In this document: positions 51,657 through 60,902 of the stretch, one piece after another | Layout: every line of letters begins with the position of its first letter | Position numbering within the stretch: the first letter of the stretch is position 1 | Assembly (NCBI RefSeq): GCF_902506345.1 | Contig: NZ_LR733413.1 | Location: 2,133,893-2,197,892 of the forward strand | DNA length: 64,000 bases | Source of the DNA: Flavobacterium sp. 9R | GTDB taxonomy: Bacteria; Bacteroidota; Bacteroidia; Flavobacteriales; Flavobacteriaceae | Direction of reading: 5' to 3' | Notes under the pieces: model-generated | Seen by the model: the letters and a program-made list of their open reading frames with translations, nothing else | What the model was told of the DNA's origin: nothing | Databases searched by the model: none | Position numbers and translations under genes: made by a program

Positions 51657-54158
51657 ATGAAAAAATCAATTTTATATTTCTTTATACTTGTATTTGCATT
51701 AGTTACTGTTGCAAAGGCGCAAACGAAGGTTAGTGGTATTGTGGTGGATAAAGCCAATCAACCTATTCCCTACGCTAATGTTGTTTTTAAAAACTCTAAT
51801 GTAGGCATTGTAACCAACGAAGATGGTCGTTTTTACATTGAGTCTCCACAGACTTATACTGTTTTGGTAATTACCTCAGCTGGCTTTTCTGACAAGGAAG
51901 TGACCTTAGAAAAAGCAGTGAATTACAATTTCAAAATTGTATTGAAAGAAATGCAAGAATTGAATGAAGTTGTTGTTTTTACTGGGAAAACGTCAAAGAA
52001 AAACAATCCTGCTCTAGATATTCTGCGTAAAATTTGGGAACGCAAACGCAAAAACGGTTTGTATCAATTCAATCAATACCAAATGGAGAAGTATGAGAAG
52101 ATTGAATTTGATATGAACACTATCGACAGTGCTTTTATGAAGAATAAAATTTTCAAAGGAATGGAATTTATCTTCAAGCAAGTGGATACTTCTAAAGTTA
52201 CTGGAAAAACGTATTTGCCCATTTTTATCAACGAAGCTTTGTACGATGTGTATGGAGACAATACCATCAAGAAAGTCAAAGAAATCAATAAAGCCAACAA
52301 AACGTCTGGATTTAATGGAAATCAACAAATCTTAGCTTTTGTCAAAGATTTGTATTCTGATTATAATATCTATGACAATCACTTGACTTTTTTCGACAAA
52401 AGTTTTACCAGTCCACTATCTAGAACAGGGATTGATGTCTATAATTATGTGCTTCGTGATAGCGCATTAATCGACAACAAATGGTGTTTTAATATTGTTT
52501 TTTATCCAAGACGTAAAAACGAATTGACTTTCAAAGGAGATTTTTGGGTAAACGATACCACTTTTGCCATTAAGAAAATTAATATGGCGGTAACCAAGAG
52601 CGCCAATATTAACTGGGTAAAAGACATTTACATCGAGCAAGAATTTGAGGTAATGAACGACTCTGTTTTTCTCTTGACTCGAGATTATTTAATGTCGGAT
52701 TTTGCTTTGAACAAAAAAGAAAAATCAAAAGGAGTTTATGGTAAAAGAACCTCTTTTTATCGCAATCACGAGTTCAACAAGCCCAAACCCACTTCTTTTT
52801 ACAAAGACGAAGTTAATTTTATAGACAACGAAGTCTACAATAAATCCGAAGAATATTGGGAAGAGAATCGTTTTGAGAAACTCTCCAAAGACGAAAAAGG
52901 CGTTTACAAAATGCTTGATACCTTGCAAACCGTCAAAAAATTCAAGCAGTTGTATAGCTTGGTTTCTATCTTAGGAAGTGGTTATGTAGAGTTCAACAAT
53001 TTTGATTTTGGTAATGTATTTTCAACTTTTGGTTATAACGAAGTAGAGGGTATTCGTCTGCGTCTGGGCGGAAGAACTTACTTTGGACCTAACGACCCTT
53101 GGCGCGTTCAGGCTTTTACGGCTTATGGTTTTGATGACCAAAAATTCAAATATGGCGTTTCAGGAAAATGGATGGTCGACAAGAAAAACCGAATCATCAT
53201 TTCTGGAGGAAATCGACGAGACATCGAGCAAATTGGCGCCAGTTTGACCACAACCAATGATGTCTTGGGAAGAAGTTTTGCGTCTTCTGCTTTGTTTACT
53301 ACGGGAAGTAATGGTAAATTAACCAACATCAATCTGACCAATGTTTCGTTTGAAATAGAGCCAGTTAAGAATTGGACCTTTCAAGCCGGAATTTCACATC
53401 GCACCTTAGTTTCGGCATCACCGACCTTTAGTTTAGACTACTATACCACGTTGCCGTCAGCAGCCAATCCAGCAGGAGTGATTAAAAGCGATGTAAGACA
53501 ATCGGAAGCTAATCTTCAAATAGAGTACACTCCCAACCGAAAAACGATTGGTTTTGGTGTAGAACGTGATATTGTCGACAGTCCGTACAGTCGTGTTTTT
53601 ATCAATTACAGTCACGGATTCGAGGGTGTTTTGAACAGCGATATTCGATATGATAAAATTCAGTTGTATTACAAACAGCCTTTCATTATTGGACCACTCG
53701 GAAGAACCAACTTAATTTTAGAAGCCGGAAAAACATTTGGCACCATTCCTTTAGGTTTGATGAGCGTTATTCCCGGAAATCAAACGTATTTCAGTATCGA
53801 GAACACCTTTAATAATCTCAATTTCTACGAATTTATAAGCGACCAATACGTAACCTTACAATGGAATCACAATTTCCAAGGGCGTTTGTTTGCTCGAATT
53901 CCATTTATGCGAAAACTCAATTGGCGAGAAGTAGTAGGTATAAAGAGCGTTTACGGAACAATCTCAGATGCTAACCGAGCCATTAATGCTTCGGGCCTCC
54001 CTTATCTTGCTCCTGAAAAAGTGTATTGGGAATACAGCGCCGGAATTGGGAATATTTTCAAAGTATTTAGAATAGATTTTGCGTGGCGTGGCAGTTATCT
54101 CAATGCACCCGATGCGCAAAATTTCACGGTCAAAGGAACCTTTGGGTTTAATTTTTAG
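51657..54158 (+). CDS. DUF5686 and carboxypeptidase-regulatory-like domain outer-membrane protein
   Basis: This 833-residue protein has a signal peptide (1-21), a CarboxypepD_reg-like domain (about 24-105: VSGIVVDKANQPIPYANVVF, TNEDGRFYI, ITSAGFSDKEV), a middle region of DUF5686 type (ALDILRKIWERKRKNGLYQFN; FYPRRKNELTFKGDFWVND) and a C-terminal beta barrel ending FTVKGTFGFNF. It is a common Bacteroidota surface protein of unknown function, without a TonB plug. Its stop codon overlaps the edge of the next structured element. Confidence 0.85.
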   Translation: MKKSILYFFILVFALVTVAKAQTKVSGIVVDKANQPIPYANVVFKNSNVGIVTNEDGRFYIESPQTYTVLVITSAGFSDKEVTLEKAVNYNFKIVLKEMQELNEVVVFTGKTSKKNNPALDILRKIWERKRKNGLYQFNQYQMEKYEKIEFDMNTIDSAFMKNKIFKGMEFIFKQVDTSKVTGKTYLPIFINEALYDVYGDNTIKKVKEINKANKTSGFNGNQQILAFVKDLYSDYNIYDNHLTFFDKSFTSPLSRTGIDVYNYVLRDSALIDNKWCFNIVFYPRRKNELTFKGDFWVNDTTFAIKKINMAVTKSANINWVKDIYIEQEFEVMNDSVFLLTRDYLMSDFALNKKEKSKGVYGKRTSFYRNHEFNKPKPTSFYKDEVNFIDNEVYNKSEEYWEENRFEKLSKDEKGVYKMLDTLQTVKKFKQLYSLVSILGSGYVEFNNFDFGNVFSTFGYNEVEGIRLRLGGRTYFGPNDPWRVQAFTAYGFDDQKFKYGVSGKWMVDKKNRIIISGGNRRDIEQIGASLTTTNDVLGRSFASSALFTTGSNGKLTNINLTNVSFEIEPVKNWTFQAGISHRTLVSASPTFSLDYYTTLPSAANPAGVIKSDVRQSEANLQIEYTPNRKTIGFGVERDIVDSPYSRVFINYSHGFEGVLNSDIRYDKIQLYYKQPFIIGPLGRTNLILEAGKTFGTIPLGLMSVIPGNQTYFSIENTFNNLNFYEFISDQYVTLQWNHNFQGRLFARIPFMRKLNWREVVGIKSVYGTISDANRAINASGLPYLAPEKVYWEYSAGIGNIFKVFRIDFAWRGSYLNAPDAQNFTVKGTFGFNF

Positions 54159-54233
54159 GAGCTCATCCAGCTGTACGCTATATCTCTAGTGGCGAACCCC
54201 GCCACTAGAGGATGCCGCTTCCATCTGGGCTAA
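54157..54233 (-). repeat. Structured intergenic element, family A copy 5
   Basis: On the minus strand TAGCCCAGATGGAAGCGGCA..., perfect hairpin CTCTAGTGGC / GCCACTAGAG with GGGGTT, then AGATATAGCGTACAGCTGGA and GAGCTCCTA. Outer CCAG pairs with CTGG. Its end overlaps the stop codon of the DUF5686 gene. Confidence 0.85.
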
Positions 54234-54243
54234 ACAATCGATT

Positions 54244-54852
54244 ATGCAAGAACCTTTTTCGTTATTAATTGCCAAAGAACCCGTTTTCAAAACTATAGTG
54301 GAAAAATACGGTTTGCCCACTATTCCACAACGCCCCGAAGGTTTCGAGACACTCGTACTATTGATTCTAGAACAACAAGTTTCTATAGATTCAGCTAAAG
54401 CGACTTTTTTACGTTTAAAAGAAGTGGCAAAACCCTTTTTTCCTGAAACAGTTGTGCAACTTAGTGATGAGCAATTGAAGGCAGTGGGCGTTAGTCGTCA
54501 AAAAATAACCTATATCAAAGCTTTGGCTGCTGCACTCCTTTCAAAAGAATTGGTTTTAGAGGAATTGTCCACGCTTTCTGCCGATGTGGTCCGCGAAAAA
54601 CTAATCAAAATAAAAGGCATCGGTCATTGGACTATCGATATTTATTTGATGTTTTCGCTACAAGCACCAGATTTGTTACCTCTAGGTGATATAGCCGTGG
54701 TAAATACCTTCAAAGAATTATTTGACATCCACGACAAAGAGATGATGGAGCAGCACTCCCAACAGTGGAAACCCTACCGTTCTTTTGCTACCTATTTATT
54801 ATGGCATCATTATTTGTGTAAACGCAACCGAAAAGTGGTTTACAATCCCTAA
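54244..54852 (+). CDS. HhH-GPD DNA glycosylase (3-methyladenine DNA glycosylase II type)
   Basis: This 202-residue base-excision enzyme has the helix-hairpin-helix LIKIKGIGHWTIDIYLMFSL and the catalytic Asp in LPLGDIAVVN. LVLLILEQQVSIDSAKATFLRL is the typical N-terminal helix bundle. No iron-sulfur loop is present, which fits the AlkA-like branch that removes alkylated bases. It starts 7 bases after the family A element at 54157-54233. Confidence 0.9.
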   Translation: MQEPFSLLIAKEPVFKTIVEKYGLPTIPQRPEGFETLVLLILEQQVSIDSAKATFLRLKEVAKPFFPETVVQLSDEQLKAVGVSRQKITYIKALAAALLSKELVLEELSTLSADVVREKLIKIKGIGHWTIDIYLMFSLQAPDLLPLGDIAVVNTFKELFDIHDKEMMEQHSQQWKPYRSFATYLLWHHYLCKRNRKVVYNP

Positions 54853-54891
54853 TTAACGAAAACGTTATAGTTATATATCCTTATTTTTTTC

Positions 54892-54921
54892 TTGTAAAAA
54901 CGTTCGGTTTGTATACTTTTG
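54892..54921 (+). promoter_or_regulatory. Promoter of ppa
   Basis: TTG (54892-54894), 19 bases, TACTTTTG (54914-54921), 34 bases before the ppa ATG: an almost ideal Bacteroidota promoter. Confidence 0.8.
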
Positions 54922-54955
54922 CAAAAAAATTATAAAAAGCTAAGACTTAATAAAA

Positions 54956-55486
54956 ATGACTGCAGACAAATTAAAAACTTTCGATGTATTAATCGAAATA
55001 CCAAGAGGAAGTAGAAATAAATACGAGTACGATTTTGCTATCAAAAGAATGCGTTTCGACAGAATGTTATTCTCTTCTATGATGTATCCAGCAGACTACG
55101 GATTTATTCCTGAAACATTAGCCTTAGATGGCGACCCATTGGATGTATTAGTATTGGTAAACGAGCCAACTTTTCCTGGATGTGTAATGGAAGTAAAACC
55201 AATTGGAGTTTTCCATATGGCAGACGATAAAGGACCAGACGAAAAAGTAATCTGTGTACCGGTTTCTGACCCAATTTGGAATTCATTAGAAAATCTTTCA
55301 GATGTAAATCCACACTTGTTAAAAGAGATTGAACATTTCTTTCAAGTTTACAAAGATTTAGAGCACAAGAAAGTAGATGTAGAAGGTTGGGGAGATGTGA
55401 ATGAAGCATACGCAATCATCAAAGAATGCACCAAGCGTTTTGATGATATCGAAAATAAACCAGAGGGATTATTTAGTATTAAATAA
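54956..55486 (+). CDS. ppa: Inorganic pyrophosphatase
   Basis: This 176-residue family I soluble pyrophosphatase has EIPRGSRNKYEYD (16-28), the signature DGDPLDVLVL and the Lys/Tyr residues KDLEHKKVDVEGW. It hydrolyses PPi from biosynthesis, including PPi made by ATP sulfurylase (cysDN) and by metK upstream. It is followed by hppA, a membrane pyrophosphatase using the same substrate. Confidence 0.96.
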   Translation: MTADKLKTFDVLIEIPRGSRNKYEYDFAIKRMRFDRMLFSSMMYPADYGFIPETLALDGDPLDVLVLVNEPTFPGCVMEVKPIGVFHMADDKGPDEKVICVPVSDPIWNSLENLSDVNPHLLKEIEHFFQVYKDLEHKKVDVEGWGDVNEAYAIIKECTKRFDDIENKPEGLFSIK

Positions 55487-55509
55487 ATTTACCCTTCATT
55501 TTTTACAAA

Positions 55510-55548
55510 AAAAGCAATACTCAGCAATGAGTGTTGCTTTTTTTTGCT
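55510..55548 (+). terminator. Terminator of ppa
   Basis: AGCAATACTC-AGCAAT-GAGTGTTGCT followed by eight T (one G-U pair). Confidence 0.85.
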
Positions 55549-55600
55549 TAAATTCGTTACCAACTAGATTTTATAATTAATCAAAAAATAACATTTTTTT

Positions 55601-58153
55601 ATGAATACATTTATGATTTATGTGCCAATTGTAATGGCATTTATTGGACTTCTGTTCATGGTAGCAAAACGAGCCTGGGTGCTCAAACAAGATGCTGGTG
55701 ACGGCAAAATGAAAGAAATATCAGATTACATTTATGAAGGGGCTTTGGCCTTCTTAAAAGCAGAATATAGATTACTAGCTGTATTTGTCCTTTTAGCAAG
55801 TGCAGTATTGGCAGGGATAACTTTCTTGCCTGGCGTAAAAACCCATTTGTTAATTGTAATTGCCTTTATTTTTGGGGCTTTTTTCTCAGCTTTGGCTGGA
55901 AATATGGGAATGAAAATCGCAACTAAAACCAACGTAAGAACTACTCAAGCCGCACGTACTAGTTTACCTCAAGCTTTAAAAGTGTCTTTTGGTGGAGGAA
56001 CCGTAATGGGATTAGGTGTAGCCGGTTTAGCTGTTTTAGGGTTGACCGGTTTTTTTATTGTCTTTTTCAGAATCTTTATGAACGGAGAATGGACTTCTAC
56101 TGAAGATATGACGATTGTTTTAGAAACCTTAGCTGGATTTTCTTTAGGAGCTGAATCTATCGCTTTGTTTGCTCGTGTTGGTGGTGGAATTTACACCAAA
56201 GCGGCCGACGTTGGTGCCGATTTAGTTGGTAAAGTAGAAGCAGGAATTCCAGAAGATGACCCAAGAAATCCTGCTACAATTGCAGATAACGTTGGGGATA
56301 ATGTTGGAGATGTTGCCGGTATGGGTGCCGATTTATTTGGGTCGTATGTAGCGACTGTATTGGCGGCAATGGTTCTTGGAAACTACGTGATTAAAGATAT
56401 GGGTGGTAAAATTGACGATGCCTTTGGCGGAATCGGTCCAATTTTATTGCCGATGGCGATTGCTGGTTTTGGAATTTTGTTTTCTATTATCGGAACGATG
56501 TTGGTGAAAATTAGTAGTGATGATGCCAAAGAAGCTCAAGTACAAAAAGCCTTAAACATCGGAAACTGGGTGTCTATTGTTTTAACCTTGGTGTCTTGCT
56601 ACTTCTTAGTACAATATATGTTGCCTACGACTATGAAAATGGAGTTTTACGGCGAAGGAGTTAAAGACATCGATTCTATACGTGTTTTTTATGCTACGAT
56701 TGTAGGTTTGTTTGTGGGTGGAGCTATTTCTTCAGTTACTGAATATTATACAGGATTAGGCACAAAGCCAGTTTTAGCAATCGTGCAAAAATCTTCTACT
56801 GGAGCTGGAACTAACGTAATCGCTGGTTTGGCAACGGGTATGATATCTACTTTTCCAACAGTTTTATTATTTGCTGGTGCCATTTGGGCTTCTTATGCTT
56901 TAGCTGGATTTTACGGTGTGGCTTTAGCCGCTTCAGCGATGATGGCGACTACTGCTATGCAATTAGCAATTGATGCATTTGGACCTATCTCAGACAACGC
57001 TGGTGGTATTGCTGAAATGAGCGAGTTGCCAAAAGAAGTTCGTACTAGAACCGACATTTTGGATTCTGTTGGAAATACAACCGCTGCTACAGGAAAAGGT
57101 TTTGCGATTGCTTCTGCGGCTTTAACTTCATTGGCTTTGTTTGCGGCTTATGTAACTTTTACAGGAATTGATGGAATCAATATTTTTAAAGCTCCTGTTT
57201 TAGCTATGTTATTTGTGGGTGGAATGATTCCAGTGGTTTTCTCTGCTTTAGCAATGAATTCTGTTGGAAAAGCTGCAATGGATATGGTGTACGAAGTACG
57301 TCGTCAGTTCAAAGAAATTCCTGGAATTATGGAAGGCACGGGAAAACCAGAATATGGTAAATGTGTGGAGATTTCAACTAAAGCGGCTTTACGCGAAATG
57401 ATGTTGCCTGGTATATTGACCATTGGTTTCCCAATTGCTATTGTGCTACTTGGAAAATTAGTTTACGGTGATAACAACCAATTGATTGCTGAAATGTTAG
57501 GAGGTTATATGGCTGGTGTAACAGTTTCTGGAGTACTTTGGGCAGTTTTCCAAAATAATGCTGGAGGTGCTTGGGACAATGCTAAGAAATCATTCGAAGC
57601 TGGGGTTATGATTAATGGAGAAATGACATATAAAGGTTCTGATGCACACAAAGCGGCGGTAACTGGAGATACAGTTGGAGACCCTTTCAAAGATACCTCT
57701 GGGCCATCTATGAATATTTTAATCAAATTGACTTGTTTGATTGGATTAGTGATTGCTCCTATTTTAGGAAGTGGCCATTCTGATACGGCTGCTACGGCGT
57801 CTTGTTGCGCAGGTGGAGCTACCACAGAAATGATGTGCGAAGCCAAAAAATGTGACCCTGCAAAAATGGCTACTATGACCAAAGACGAGTGCGCAGCGAT
57901 GTGCAAGGAAAATGGTTGTTCAGAAGAATGTACTGCTAAATGTTTGTCAATGTACGATGCCAATGGAAAATTTGTGGGTGAAAAAACACAAACCATCAAA
58001 TTGACTACGATGAAAGATGTTCGTGTGGAAATGACCAATGAAAACGGGAAAACCAAAGCTACAGTAACTACTACAGCCAACGGAACGACCACCACTCAAA
58101 CTTTCGAAGGAACTGAGGAAGAAGTGAAAGCGAAAATCAAAGCTTTGAAATAA
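55601..58153 (+). CDS. hppA: Membrane-bound proton/sodium-translocating pyrophosphatase with Cys-rich C-terminal tail
   Basis: This 850-residue protein has about 16 membrane helices and the pyrophosphate site DVGADLVGKVEAGIPEDDPR, NPATIADNVGDNVGDVAGMG. GNTTAATGKG, with Ala at the position that is Lys in K+-independent forms, indicates the K+-stimulated class. It pumps ions across the inner membrane using PPi. From about residue 727 a non-membrane tail of ~120 residues follows: a Cys-rich stretch (SCCAGGATTEMMCEAKKCDP, CAAMCKENGCSEECTAKC) and a Thr/Lys-rich end. This tail is unusual for the family. Confidence 0.95.
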   Translation: MNTFMIYVPIVMAFIGLLFMVAKRAWVLKQDAGDGKMKEISDYIYEGALAFLKAEYRLLAVFVLLASAVLAGITFLPGVKTHLLIVIAFIFGAFFSALAGNMGMKIATKTNVRTTQAARTSLPQALKVSFGGGTVMGLGVAGLAVLGLTGFFIVFFRIFMNGEWTSTEDMTIVLETLAGFSLGAESIALFARVGGGIYTKAADVGADLVGKVEAGIPEDDPRNPATIADNVGDNVGDVAGMGADLFGSYVATVLAAMVLGNYVIKDMGGKIDDAFGGIGPILLPMAIAGFGILFSIIGTMLVKISSDDAKEAQVQKALNIGNWVSIVLTLVSCYFLVQYMLPTTMKMEFYGEGVKDIDSIRVFYATIVGLFVGGAISSVTEYYTGLGTKPVLAIVQKSSTGAGTNVIAGLATGMISTFPTVLLFAGAIWASYALAGFYGVALAASAMMATTAMQLAIDAFGPISDNAGGIAEMSELPKEVRTRTDILDSVGNTTAATGKGFAIASAALTSLALFAAYVTFTGIDGINIFKAPVLAMLFVGGMIPVVFSALAMNSVGKAAMDMVYEVRRQFKEIPGIMEGTGKPEYGKCVEISTKAALREMMLPGILTIGFPIAIVLLGKLVYGDNNQLIAEMLGGYMAGVTVSGVLWAVFQNNAGGAWDNAKKSFEAGVMINGEMTYKGSDAHKAAVTGDTVGDPFKDTSGPSMNILIKLTCLIGLVIAPILGSGHSDTAATASCCAGGATTEMMCEAKKCDPAKMATMTKDECAAMCKENGCSEECTAKCLSMYDANGKFVGEKTQTIKLTTMKDVRVEMTNENGKTKATVTTTANGTTTTQTFEGTEEEVKAKIKALK

Positions 58154-58201
58154 TAGTATCGACTAACTCAAAGTAAATGCTTTGGCATAATCACAAACTA
58201 A

Positions 58202-58242
58202 AAACACCTCACAACATTATTTTGTTGTGAGGTGTTTTTTTT
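58202..58242. terminator. Bidirectional terminator between hppA and dNK
   Basis: ACACCTCACAAC-(8)-GTTGTGAGGTGT, a perfect 12-bp stem, with T run on the plus strand. Confidence 0.88.
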
Positions 58243-58266
58243 ATAAATCTGAGGTAATCTGTGTTT

Positions 58267-58881
58267 CTAAAACAATCCGTTCAATTCTGCGTCAATTCTG
58301 TTGATGATGTTTCCTAAGTCTTCTGGGTTATCCACAAAATTGATATTATCTACATCAATTACTAAAAGTTTTCCTTTCGTATAACTTTGAATCCACGCTT
58401 CGTAACGTTCGTTCAAACGGCTCAAATAGTCAATAGAAATAGAGTTTTCATACTCGCGACCGCGTTTGTGAATTTGTCCTACCAAATTAGGAATGGAGCT
58501 TCTTAAGTAAATCAACAAATCTGGTGGTTGCACCATCGTTTCCATCAATTCAAATAAGGAAGTATAATTCTGAAAATCTCGATTGGTCATCAATCCCATC
58601 GCATGCAAGTTGGGAGCGAAAATATGAGCGTCTTCGTAAATAGTACGGTCTTGAATGATTTTTTTACCACTTTGGCGAATTTGCATTACTTGACGAAAAC
58701 GGCTATTCAAAAAGTAAATCTGAAGATTAAAAGACCAGCGTTCCATTTGGTGGTAAAAATCATCCAAATAAGGGTTGTCAACTACGTCCTCGTAATGTGG
58801 TTCCCATTTAAAATGTTTCGACAATAATTGTGTTAAGGTAGTTTTTCCTGAACCTATGTTTCCTGCTACTGCTATGTGCAT
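58267..58881 (-). CDS. Deoxynucleoside kinase
   Basis: This 204-residue kinase has the P-loop GNIGSGKTTL (7-16), the DRTIYEDAHIFA lid/ERS-like region (QDRTIYEDA) and PDLLIYLR. It phosphorylates deoxynucleosides for salvage; deoxyadenosine/deoxyguanosine kinase is likely. It overlaps the upstream gene's stop by one base (TAATG), so the two are translationally coupled. Confidence 0.9.
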   Translation of the reverse strand: MHIAVAGNIGSGKTTLTQLLSKHFKWEPHYEDVVDNPYLDDFYHQMERWSFNLQIYFLNSRFRQVMQIRQSGKKIIQDRTIYEDAHIFAPNLHAMGLMTNRDFQNYTSLFELMETMVQPPDLLIYLRSSIPNLVGQIHKRGREYENSISIDYLSRLNERYEAWIQSYTKGKLLVIDVDNINFVDNPEDLGNIINRIDAELNGLF

Positions 58882-59681
58882 TACGGTAGTATGATTTTAA
58901 AATTATAAATTCCTTCGGTTGTAAAAATAGATAAAATTTGGGCTTGGTAATAGAATTTTTCAAACCTTTTTTCAGGAAGTTGAAGTAGCGTATTTGCCCA
59001 CGATTTATCTTTTTGTCGGCTCAATAGTGTTATTTTTTGGTCCAAACTGTAAAGTATTTGGTTGGAGCTGATGATTTGAAGTTGGTCAGCATTTGGCAAT
59101 TTTCCTAAGTTTTCGATGGCACCAAATAGCGAGCAAGCGTAGCCGTCTCCACTGTCATCCATCCATATAAAGGAATTAAAGGCGGTGGTGTACTGTTTGA
59201 TTTTTCCAGCAAGAGGAGTACTAATGGTTTTGTACTCGTTTTTGAGATAGTCATACAATCCAATTTGTTGATTGAGGTTGTTGTACACCCATAATTGGTT
59301 TTGACCCGCAATACCTACGGCAGTTGCATTGATTGGCGTAGGGTGCTCCGAAAAATTAATTTTTTGACTTTCGTTGAGTTGGTTGTCTAATAGGATTACG
59401 GTGTTGAAATCCTCATAAAACAACACTATTTTGAGTGGATTTTGAAGGTCAACTTTGGTGATTTTTCCTAAGGTCACGTTTTTGTATTCCCAGTTTTCGG
59501 AGCCTTTACTTTTCTTGAAAACGTTATTTTCTATTGTATAGGCATAATCAAAAGCGTCGTGAGCCAAAAACGTGACTGTTTTGGGAGCGTTAAGCATTTC
59601 TTGCGTTGGAATCCCCTTAATTTGAGAATAGCATTGGGCAAAAAACGAAAATGCTATTAAAAATAGTAAATACTTCTTCAT
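58881..59681 (-). CDS. Unknown exported protein, possible beta-propeller
   Basis: This 266-residue protein has a signal peptide (MKKYLLFLIAFSFFAQCYS). Repeating short strands with polar turns (KIVLFYEDFNTVILLDNQLN, NQLWVYNNLNQQIGLYDYLK, SNQILYSLDQKITLLSRQKD) look like blades of a propeller. No family name recognised. It is the first gene of a pair with the deoxynucleoside kinase (one-base overlap). Confidence 0.75.
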   Translation of the reverse strand: MKKYLLFLIAFSFFAQCYSQIKGIPTQEMLNAPKTVTFLAHDAFDYAYTIENNVFKKSKGSENWEYKNVTLGKITKVDLQNPLKIVLFYEDFNTVILLDNQLNESQKINFSEHPTPINATAVGIAGQNQLWVYNNLNQQIGLYDYLKNEYKTISTPLAGKIKQYTTAFNSFIWMDDSGDGYACSLFGAIENLGKLPNADQLQIISSNQILYSLDQKITLLSRQKDKSWANTLLQLPEKRFEKFYYQAQILSIFTTEGIYNFKIILP

Positions 59682-59792
59682 TTCGCTAATTTACAATTAA
59701 ACCTTTTCATTTTTCTTAAGTCTATAGTTATTTATAAACTAATGCTGTAACAAATGAATTTGAATCTCGTCTTATTGAAAAATTTGGAAACT

Positions 59793-60704
59793 ATGTATAA
59801 AATTATTTTGCTTTTGACCGCGCTTGTATTGAGCAGTATTGGGCTTAGAGCTCAGGAATTTCAGGGGATGGCAGTGTATGAGTCTAAAACGAGTACAGCT
59901 GATTTTAAGACCAGAATGGAAGGAAATAAGAATATTACTCCCGAAATGATGAAAAATATCGAGGACCGAATGAAAAAAATGTTTGAGAAAACATTCATTC
60001 TCAATTTTGACAAATCGGCATCTATTTATAAAGAAGAAGAAAAATTAGACGCTCCAGGACAAGATGGCGGCGGCGGAATGCGAATGATGGCTTCTATGAC
60101 TGGCGGCGGCGGAACGTATTACAAAAATGTAAAAGACAAAAGCTATACGGTTGACAAAGAATTTATGGGAAAAGAATTCTTGGTAAAAGACACGCTGACC
60201 AATCTAAAATGGAAAATGGAAGGCGAAACGAGAGTAATTGGCGGTTACAATTGCTATAAAGCGACTGCTGTTCGTCCGGTTAGTAAAACCGATTTTAGAA
60301 ATTTTAGACCAAGAGACGAGAAAAAAGACGAGACTAAAAAAGACGCCACTGAGAAAGCGGGCGAACCAAAGAAAACCAGCTTTATGGATGAGTTAGACAT
60401 CCCCAAAGAAGTTACGATTACAGCGTGGTATACCCCAGAAATCCCTGTAAACCAAGGTCCAGAAGGCTATTGGGGATTGCCTGGTTTGATTCTGGAAGTT
60501 AATGATGGTAAAACCGTGATTTTATGTTCTAAAGTTGTTTTGAACCCAAAAGAGAAAGCAGCTATAAAACCCGCCACGAATGGTAAAGTAATCAACCAGA
60601 AAGATTTTGACGAAACGGTGATTAAAAAAATGGAGGAATTCCGTGAGATGAACCGTGGAAGAGGTGGAAATAATGGCGGATTTAGAATGAGAATAGGAGG
60701 TTAA
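59793..60704 (+). CDS. GLPGLI-family secreted protein
   Basis: This protein of about 303 residues has a signal peptide (MYKIILLLTALVLSSIGLRA) and the family signature YWGLPGLILEV near residue 225, with GGYNCYKATA and AWYTPEIPVNQGPE. The central part is rich in Gly and Met (GGGGMRMMASMTGGGG). An upstream Met at 59754 would place 13 residues before the signal peptide, so 59793 is preferred. GLPGLI genes usually sit next to a large outer-membrane barrel gene, as here. Function unknown. Confidence 0.85.
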   Translation: MYKIILLLTALVLSSIGLRAQEFQGMAVYESKTSTADFKTRMEGNKNITPEMMKNIEDRMKKMFEKTFILNFDKSASIYKEEEKLDAPGQDGGGGMRMMASMTGGGGTYYKNVKDKSYTVDKEFMGKEFLVKDTLTNLKWKMEGETRVIGGYNCYKATAVRPVSKTDFRNFRPRDEKKDETKKDATEKAGEPKKTSFMDELDIPKEVTITAWYTPEIPVNQGPEGYWGLPGLILEVNDGKTVILCSKVVLNPKEKAAIKPATNGKVINQKDFDETVIKKMEEFREMNRGRGGNNGGFRMRIGG

Positions 60705-60757
60705 TACTTCCTTTTTTAATTTAAAAACAAAAACAAAAACAAAATAATGCCGCCTTC

Positions 60758-60829
60758 TAGCCCCGGTGGGAGCGGCATCCTTTGCCTTTTTTCTTTACAA
60801 AAGGCAAAGATATAGCTGACGACGGGACT
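60758..60829 (+). repeat. Structured intergenic element, family A copy 6
   Basis: TAGCCCCGGTGGGAGCGGCA..., perfect hairpin CTTTGCCTTTT / AAAAGGCAAAG without the GGGGTT loop, then AGATATAGCTGACGACGGGA. Outer CCCG pairs with CGGG. It lies between the GLPGLI gene and the outer-membrane barrel gene. Confidence 0.85.
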
Positions 60830-60902
60830 TTGTTGGCTCAAAATACCCATTGTTGCCGCTCCAAAATAAAGCATTACAACTAACACATTCAATAACCACT
60901 CT

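Noticed and set aside
16164..60829. Family A hairpins as tRNA fragments because of the GGGGTTCG loop resembling a T-arm
   Set aside because: No cloverleaf, anticodon or CCA region is present and the stem sequences vary freely.
2191..60829. Family A/B elements as integron attC sites
   Set aside because: They have constant flanks and variable stems, but no GTTRRRY-type core site, no gene cassettes in array and no integron integrase in the window.
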